The notes below the pieces were generated by a model, which saw only the letters and a program-made list of their open reading frames with translations, searched no databases and was not told the DNA's origin. A program made the position numbers and the translations under genes. DNA of 10,877 bases from Prolixibacteraceae bacterium. GTDB taxonomy: Bacteria > Bacteroidota > Bacteroidia > Bacteroidales > Prolixibacteraceae. The stretch is from NCBI GenBank assembly GCA_016931875.1, contig JAFGDX010000083.1:1-10877 (forward strand), written 5' to 3'. This document shows positions 6,441 through 10,877 of this stretch, in pieces; the first letter of the stretch is position 1, and each line of letters opens with the position of its first letter.

Positions 6441-6899
6441 CTAATATTTGCGTTTGTTCACCACTTCTCCTTTCTCGTTGTACTCTTCCCAAACACCGGT
6501 TTTTTGTCCGTTGGTGTATTGCAGTTTATACAATAAATTGCCATAATCGTTCCAAATGAGCCACTTGCCGTGTTTTTGCCCGTTGTTGTAACGGGCTACC
6601 GAAATTTTGATGTTGTGGTTGTTGTACATAATCCATTTCCCGTGCATTTTATTGTTTTTGTAGGATCTGATTTCGTTTAACCGCCCGTCTTCAAAATAGA
6701 TTCTGATTTTTCCGTTTTTTTGTCCTTTTTTGATTTTCATTTCCATTTTCACCTGCCCGTTTTCGAAGAAGGTGGTGTAAGGCCCTGAATACAGGTTCCC
6801 GTTTTTGTAAAAAAGACCATCAACTTCACGGATTTCCTGTGCATTCAATCCTGAAAACAGAAGTGTTACCAAACCAATTATAAATAATATTCTTTTCAT
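6441..6899 (-). CDS. Exported MORN_2 / YwqK-type repeat protein
   Basis: The protein has 152 residues from the ATG at 6897-6899. Residues 1-20 are a signal peptide (MKRILFIIGLVTLLFSGLNA). The mature part is five tandem repeats of about 23 residues, at roughly 29-52, 58-80, 81-103, 105-127 and 129-151. Each is built around (N)GQKxGKW, two aromatic positions, and a closing (D/N)xxG with an aromatic or basic end. The clearest copies contain NNGQKHGKW and TNGQKTGVW. This is the MORN_2 repeat found in proteins labelled 'toxin-antitoxin system YwqK family antitoxin'. In Bacteroidota such proteins are common, usually exported, and not shown to be antitoxins; no toxin gene is adjacent. The likely function is binding or scaffolding in the periplasm or on the surface. 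Confidence 0.85.
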   Translation of the reverse strand: MKRILFIIGLVTLLFSGLNAQEIREVDGLFYKNGNLYSGPYTTFFENGQVKMEMKIKKGQKNGKIRIYFEDGRLNEIRSYKNNKMHGKWIMYNNHNIKISVARYNNGQKHGKWLIWNDYGNLLYKLQYTNGQKTGVWEEYNEKGEVVNKRKY

Positions 6900-6951
6900 T
6901 TTTGTTAATTTTTACATGCCGTTAAAATTCCCCGGTGCTCTTAATTTTAAG

Positions 6952-6984
6952 GAAAGAGACTGTTTTTTTGGAACAGCCCCTTTC
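6952..6984 (-). terminator. Hairpin after the TonB-dependent receptor, pairing best in minus-strand RNA
   Basis: The arms 6952-6964 and 6972-6984 can form a 13-base stem with a 7-base loop. As DNA, two positions are mismatched; in RNA from the minus strand both become G-U wobbles, so the fold favours leftward transcripts. The position, 69 bases past the receptor's stop and 52 bases before the repeat-protein gene, fits a terminator. The U tract is poor (CCTTAAAATT follows). Confidence 0.45.
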
Positions 6985-7053
6985 AATCATAAAGCGAGTA
7001 ACTATGTTACCGGGTAATATTGATATTGTTTTTGATTTTTGAAACATTGTATA

Positions 7054-9945
7054 TTAAAAAGTAAATCCCAGTTTCAGCTGATAGGTGGTTCCCGGGCTCA
7101 GCCTCGAATAAAACCTGTCGGTAGCCTGGTAGGATTTGTAAACCGATTCGCGTTTTTCGTTCAGTATATTGTCAATTTTTACCCCCAGCTGAAAATGTCC
7201 GTCATCGCCAAAGCTTTTGGTTGCATTAAAATTCAGGCTGTTAAACGGCACGGAATACACATCGGGGCGGTCTACAATACCAACATATTGCAGAGTTGGG
7301 CCCTGAACATTGTAGTACAATCCTGCTTCGAGCCCTTTCTGAAACCCTTCTTCGCCGCCGTCGAAACCCAGCCCGGCGTTTATTATATAGGGTGCCTGCC
7401 CGGCCATATCGCGGTATTTCCCAACCGTTTGTCCCTGGCGCGCATTTTCAATTCTCGACTGATGTTCGGTGTTGCTCAACTCGATTTGCGATTCGGTGTA
7501 GGTAAAATTAACATTCACGCTAAGGTTCGACAATGTTTCACTCAGGGGCTGCAAACTCTGCCGGACTTCAATTTCGGCACCAACCACCTGCCCGTCACCA
7601 ACATTTCGTGGCTGATACGAGCCGGTTTGGGTTGCGTACTGAACCATTTCAATGGGGCGGTTGAAGGTTTTGTAAAACAAACTGGCCGAAACGGTTTGCC
7701 CGTTTTCACGGAAAAGCTCCCAGCGAAAATCAAAGTTTAAAATATCGGTACTGGTTAATTTTCCATCCCAGTATTCCACCCCGGTTATGTCGTTGGCATC
7801 GCGGAATAAACCACCAATAAAGGTTCGCCCGCTGATGGGATCAAATATTTCGGCATATGATAATTCTTTAAACGACGGGCGGGCAATGGTTTTTGCAAAC
7901 GAAAACCGCAGATTTTGGTTTTCGGTTAAACTGTAAATCAGGTTTATTGTTGGGAAAAAACCGAGGTCATCCAACACTTTGTCGTTGTCCAGAACATTGG
8001 TTCCCAGTTGGTCCTGCCCCGTGTAGTACTGTACAAATTTTTCAACCCTTAGCCCGGCAATTGCTTTTATATTTTTTACCGGGATTAATTCAACGGAAAC
8101 ATACCCGGCTGCATTGGTTACATTCGAATTGTATGTGTTTGGGTTTACCGGAATAAAGGGTGCCTCGTAGGTAGTTCCGCTGCCCACATTGCCATTGTAA
8201 GGCCACAGATTTTCATCCCAAAATAACTCATTCGGGTCGCCTGTTAAAGGAATATTCCGTATGTTCAAAGCATAGTTCCTGATGCTAAAATCGCGTTCTT
8301 TGTAGGTATATGCTCCGCCAAATTTTAACTTGCCTTCTTCGTCATTCAACCTGAAATCCTTGGTAATATGAAGTACTCCGGCAAGATTCATTTCTTCCAG
8401 ATCGCGCCAGATTCTTTCCGGGAAACCTACTTCGGTGCCAATGGAAAGCGATTCGCCGCGGTCTTCATAGCGGGTAAACCGGATGTCAGGATCTTTGATG
8501 CGGGAAAGGGTTGGTGAAAGTTTCCATTCCACATCCCATCCCGATTGGTTGGCGGTATGTTTCCCGCCAACCAGCAAATTGGTTAGTGTTCGCTGGCTGT
8601 ATTCCAGGTTATGCTGAAAGCCGGAGAATTCAGTCCCCTGGTTCGATTTGGCATAATCAAAAATACCTGCCTGTGTTTCACCGTTTTGGAGATGCAGCAG
8701 GTTTATCCGGTATTTAGTTTTCTGTGTTTTTATCGCAAAACCTGCCAGGCCGCTTATTAAAACACTGTTTACCCCGTAGTCGCCCACCTGAAATTCGCGC
8801 TGTTCCATTTCTTTCACGGTGACATCGCTGGATAAACCATAGCGGCCGTATTCGGCGTTCTGATAAAAATCGGTATTGTTTTTATAGGAAGCCGATAAAA
8901 TATACCCCAATGTGTATTTACCGGCCTGGAACTGATTCCCAAAGGAGGCTCCCAAACCAAAATCCATCAAACTGGTTTGTTTGGCAGCTGCCATTACCGG
9001 GTTAAATGATTGCAGTATTTCCCTGTAACGCAGGCCGTTTTCGCCATCAGGGTTTCCAACAACTTCGGAAAACTGCGGAATATTGGTGGTGGCCGGAATA
9101 TCTCTTGTTCCGTCGTCAAAACCAAGCCAATCGGTTTTTCCCCCTTTATAGGAAAGAAAGTCGCTGTTAAAGTGAGCTTCCGGATTATAACCGGCATCCA
9201 TTGACACCGAGCCTTTTTTGGTTTCAGGAAAATCTTTGATACCAATGTTGATTACCCCTCCGGTGAAATCAGCCGGAAGGTCGGCGCTGAACGATTTGTT
9301 TACCACCAGGTTATCGATAATTCCGGTGGGGAAAATGTCCATCTGAATGGTATTTCTGTCCGGATCAAGACCCGGAACATCGAGTCCGTTTAAAACGGTT
9401 TTGGTATACCGGTCGCCCAATCCGCGAACAAATACATATTTACCGCCCTCCACGGAAACCCCTGTAACCCGTTTCATGGAAGCAGCGGCATTGGAATCGC
9501 CGGTTTTTTTAAGCCCAGCCGATGAAATGCCATCCAGTACATTCCCCGATTTCTTTTTCATGGTGAGCATGGCGGTTTCGGTATTTCTGATGTAACTGGC
9601 GGTTACAACTGCTTCCTCCAGTTGAATGGTTGCCTCCTCCAGCTTCAAATTCTCAAGAACGGTTACCTCACCGGTTTTTACAACCACATCGCTGATATGC
9701 AATGTTTCATAGGAAATAAACGAAACCCTGATTTGGTAAGTACCCGGTTCAATACTAAAACTAAATTTCCCATCAAGATCGGTAATGGTACCGGTTGTGG
9801 TTCCTTCAGCAAATATGGTAACCCCGGGAAGAAACTCTCCTGTTTTTCCATCAAAAACAGACCCCCGGATTGTGCCTTTCTGCCCAAATACAAGTTGGGC
9901 AACAAGCAATAACAGAATTGCAAAAAATAACTTTGTTACTCGCAT
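7054..9945 (-). CDS. TonB-dependent outer-membrane receptor with N-terminal carboxypeptidase-regulatory-like domain
   Basis: The protein has 963 residues from the ATG at 9943-9945. A signal peptide ends near residue 21 (LLLLVAQLVFG, then QKG). Residues 24-105 form a CarboxypepD_reg-like domain (IRGSVFDGKTGEFLPGVTIF, TDLDGKFSF, SFISYE). A segment EEAVVTA at 110-116 lies where a TonB box is expected. The plug domain spans about 120-240 and includes VRGLGDRYTKTVLNG and ADFTGGVINI. The rest is a 22-strand barrel type with many alternating aromatic strands, ending QLKLGFTF with the terminal Phe typical of outer-membrane proteins. It imports a ligand across the outer membrane using TonB energy. It lacks the SusC plug signature and no SusD gene adjoins it, so it is not a standard glycan SusCD pair. 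The ligand is unknown. It has its own leader after the terminator at 10020-10053. Confidence 0.93.
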   Translation of the reverse strand: MRVTKLFFAILLLLVAQLVFGQKGTIRGSVFDGKTGEFLPGVTIFAEGTTTGTITDLDGKFSFSIEPGTYQIRVSFISYETLHISDVVVKTGEVTVLENLKLEEATIQLEEAVVTASYIRNTETAMLTMKKKSGNVLDGISSAGLKKTGDSNAAASMKRVTGVSVEGGKYVFVRGLGDRYTKTVLNGLDVPGLDPDRNTIQMDIFPTGIIDNLVVNKSFSADLPADFTGGVINIGIKDFPETKKGSVSMDAGYNPEAHFNSDFLSYKGGKTDWLGFDDGTRDIPATTNIPQFSEVVGNPDGENGLRYREILQSFNPVMAAAKQTSLMDFGLGASFGNQFQAGKYTLGYILSASYKNNTDFYQNAEYGRYGLSSDVTVKEMEQREFQVGDYGVNSVLISGLAGFAIKTQKTKYRINLLHLQNGETQAGIFDYAKSNQGTEFSGFQHNLEYSQRTLTNLLVGGKHTANQSGWDVEWKLSPTLSRIKDPDIRFTRYEDRGESLSIGTEVGFPERIWRDLEEMNLAGVLHITKDFRLNDEEGKLKFGGAYTYKERDFSIRNYALNIRNIPLTGDPNELFWDENLWPYNGNVGSGTTYEAPFIPVNPNTYNSNVTNAAGYVSVELIPVKNIKAIAGLRVEKFVQYYTGQDQLGTNVLDNDKVLDDLGFFPTINLIYSLTENQNLRFSFAKTIARPSFKELSYAEIFDPISGRTFIGGLFRDANDITGVEYWDGKLTSTDILNFDFRWELFRENGQTVSASLFYKTFNRPIEMVQYATQTGSYQPRNVGDGQVVGAEIEVRQSLQPLSETLSNLSVNVNFTYTESQIELSNTEHQSRIENARQGQTVGKYRDMAGQAPYIINAGLGFDGGEEGFQKGLEAGLYYNVQGPTLQYVGIVDRPDVYSVPFNSLNFNATKSFGDDGHFQLGVKIDNILNEKRESVYKSYQATDRFYSRLSPGTTYQLKLGFTF

Positions 9946-9961
9946 GATTATGATTAAAAAT

Positions 9962-10003
9962 GAAAGTTCATTCGATTTACCCGATAATTTTTCCTGAACT
10001 TTC
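9962..10003. promoter_or_regulatory. Inverted repeat in the leader of the receptor gene
   Basis: GAAAGTTCA (9962-9970) and TGAACTTTC (9995-10003) are perfect 9-base inverted arms with 24 bases between them, their centres 33 bases apart, or about three helical turns. The nearer arm ends 16 bases before the receptor start codon. It could be an operator for a dimeric repressor or a leader hairpin that masks translation initiation. No consensus promoter box was convincing nearby. Confidence 0.4.
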
Positions 10004-10019
10004 TAAATTGTAATACACT

Positions 10020-10053
10020 AAAAACTCACGGATACACTACATACCCGTGAGTT
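10020..10053 (-). terminator. Intrinsic terminator of the beta-helix protein gene
   Basis: AACTCACGG (10023-10031) and CCGTGAGTT (10045-10053) form a perfect 9-base stem with a 13-base loop. Read leftward, the stem runs straight into a T tract (GAGTTTTTAG). It begins 41 bases past the stop of the gene at 10095. This separates the beta-helix gene from the receptor gene, although some read-through could still link them. Confidence 0.7.
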
Positions 10054-10094
10054 CTATCTATTTTAAAATTATTCAAAAACTAAAATTTGCATTA

Positions 10095-10877
10095 TTAAAA
10101 CTGGGTGGCTACTGCGGCCCACGACCAACCGGCAAACGGTGTAAGATCGGCTCCCACGGTGGCAGCTCCTTCGGCTACAACACTGGTAATTGCATCGGCA
10201 CCACCGGCAAAAACAGTGGTTAAAGCAAGTCCGGCGGGCAGGGTTACTTCAAAACCGGTAGATGCAAACCCGTTGGTATTGGCAGCATATCCTTCATAAC
10301 CTTCCACATCCTGGCCACCTTCATCCGACAAACCGGTAAAATAAATATTCATCATATTCACATCCGTATTGTCATCAAAATCGATTAATCCGCTGGCGTT
10401 TCCAACCAGTACGGTTCCGTTTTTAAGGGTGTGTCCTGCTCCGGCATAAGCGCCTTCCGGGCCGTCCAGTTCAAAACATTCATCACCCGGGTTAACAATT
10501 ACAAAATTATCGAGCGAGCCGGCAAAAGCCTGGTCGGTATCCACTGCGTCATCACCGGTATTCCAAACCACCACATTTTTCACGTTAACTGTTCCGCCAA
10601 ACCATTCAACACCGTCATCCTGGTTCGAAACGATTTCAATATTTTCAATAGTGGTTTCAGAACCCACACCACCCAGTGTCAAACCGTTGATTTCATTACC
10701 TTCGCCAATGTTGGCGCCACCATGACGAATGGAAACGTACTTAATAACGCCCGAATCATCACTGTCATCAGTACCTCCGTACAACCCGTTCTGGTCGCTT
10801 GGCGGGATGCCTTCAATTTGCAGAGATTCCGAATCGCCCGAAATATGTGCTTTCCCAAGCACGAGCAATCCGCCCCA
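10095..10877 (-). CDS. Right-handed beta-helix surface protein, N-terminus beyond the right edge
   Basis: The C-terminal 260 residues are visible and the frame is open at the edge; the first codons read WGGLLVLGKA, so there is no start here. The sequence is a parallel beta-helix with short imperfect turns rich in Gly, Asn and Asp: IKYVSIRHGGA, DDGVEWFGGTVNVKN (about visible residues 87-101), then GDDAVDTDQAFAGSLDNFVI. It ends in a Gly/Ala-rich stretch and FAGWSWAAVATQF. WGGL(L/V), DDGVEWFGGTV and the closing WSWA are hallmarks of a family often mislabelled 'multidrug transporter', which I recall being encoded beside TonB-dependent receptors. It has no transmembrane helices and is not a transporter. 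The acidic turns could bind calcium. The likely role is an exported ligand-binding or polymer-binding protein; its substrate is unknown. Confidence 0.85.
   Translation of the reverse strand, partial: WGGLLVLGKAHISGDSESLQIEGIPPSDQNGLYGGTDDSDDSGVIKYVSIRHGGANIGEGNEINGLTLGGVGSETTIENIEIVSNQDDGVEWFGGTVNVKNVVVWNTGDDAVDTDQAFAGSLDNFVIVNPGDECFELDGPEGAYAGAGHTLKNGTVLVGNASGLIDFDDNTDVNMMNIYFTGLSDEGGQDVEGYEGYAANTNGFASTGFEVTLPAGLALTTVFAGGADAITSVVAEGAATVGADLTPFAGWSWAAVATQF

Noticed and set aside
6441..6899. Toxin-antitoxin antitoxin
   Set aside because: The name comes from the repeat family only; the protein has a signal peptide and no toxin gene is adjacent.
6952..6984. Insertion-sequence terminal repeat
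   Set aside because: No matching second end, target duplication or transposase fragment is visible in the window; kept only as an alternative.
7039..7740. A 233-codon open frame on the plus strand under the receptor C-terminus
   Set aside because: It is antisense to the receptor barrel strands, with no family resemblance of its own.
7054..9945. SusC-type glycan importer
   Set aside because: The plug lacks the SusC signature, and no SusD-like lipoprotein gene lies next to it.
10013..10039. Direct repeat ATACACTA at 10013-10020 and 10032-10039
   Set aside because: An 8-base repeat in AT-rich DNA, with one copy in a terminator loop, is likely to be chance.
1..10877. CRISPR array, tRNA or rRNA genes
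   Set aside because: No regularly spaced repeats with unique spacers, cloverleaf or rRNA-like sequence was seen on either strand.

Overview
The window looks like chromosomal DNA of a member of the Bacteroidota. Four things point there: a TonB-dependent receptor that opens with a carboxypeptidase-regulatory-like domain, a lipoprotein whose residues after the lipobox cysteine fit the Bacteroidota surface-export signal, an AraC-type regulator fused to a seven-helix membrane domain, and AT-rich intergenic DNA without clear Shine-Dalgarno sites. A marine or sediment Marinilabiliales/Prolixibacteraceae-type host is plausible, but this is an impression from protein style, not a placement. I see no tRNA, rRNA, CRISPR array, transposase or integrase.

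Layout. Positions 1-775 (minus strand) hold two consecutive genes for double zinc-ribbon proteins. The upstream one is membrane anchored with a very acidic tail; the downstream one runs off the left edge. A divergent intergenic region of about 440 bases follows. It contains two hairpins and a pair of direct repeats exactly 20 bases apart, just ahead of the only plus-strand gene, a 7TM-AraC regulator (1213-2391). Converging on it from the right is a two-gene minus-strand unit: a beta-phosphoglucomutase-like HAD phosphatase (5229-5885), then 6 bases later a surface lipoprotein glycoside hydrolase of family 2 (2424-5222).

Upstream of a terminator-like hairpin (5929-5962) are two small exported proteins: a free-standing carboxypeptidase-regulatory-like domain (5997-6344), and a protein built of five 23-residue MORN_2/YwqK-type repeats (6441-6899). 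The promoter region of the former has three copies of the same hexamer with an exact 11-base period. The right side holds a complete TonB-dependent receptor (7054-9945) and, upstream of it beyond a good terminator, the C-terminal 260 residues of a right-handed beta-helix protein of a family I recall next to such receptors (10095-right edge).

How it may fit together. The receptor and beta-helix protein form a candidate outer-membrane capture and uptake module without a SusD partner. The GH2 lipoprotein would cut a glycan at the cell surface, and the HAD enzyme would process a sugar phosphate in the cytoplasm. The 7TM-AraC protein is the only transcription factor in view and could control either neighbour. 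None of these links is proven by the sequence. Two called starts (the regulator and GH2) and the small exported protein use an internal ATG rather than a longer TTG extension, because the ATG gives a sensible N-terminus.
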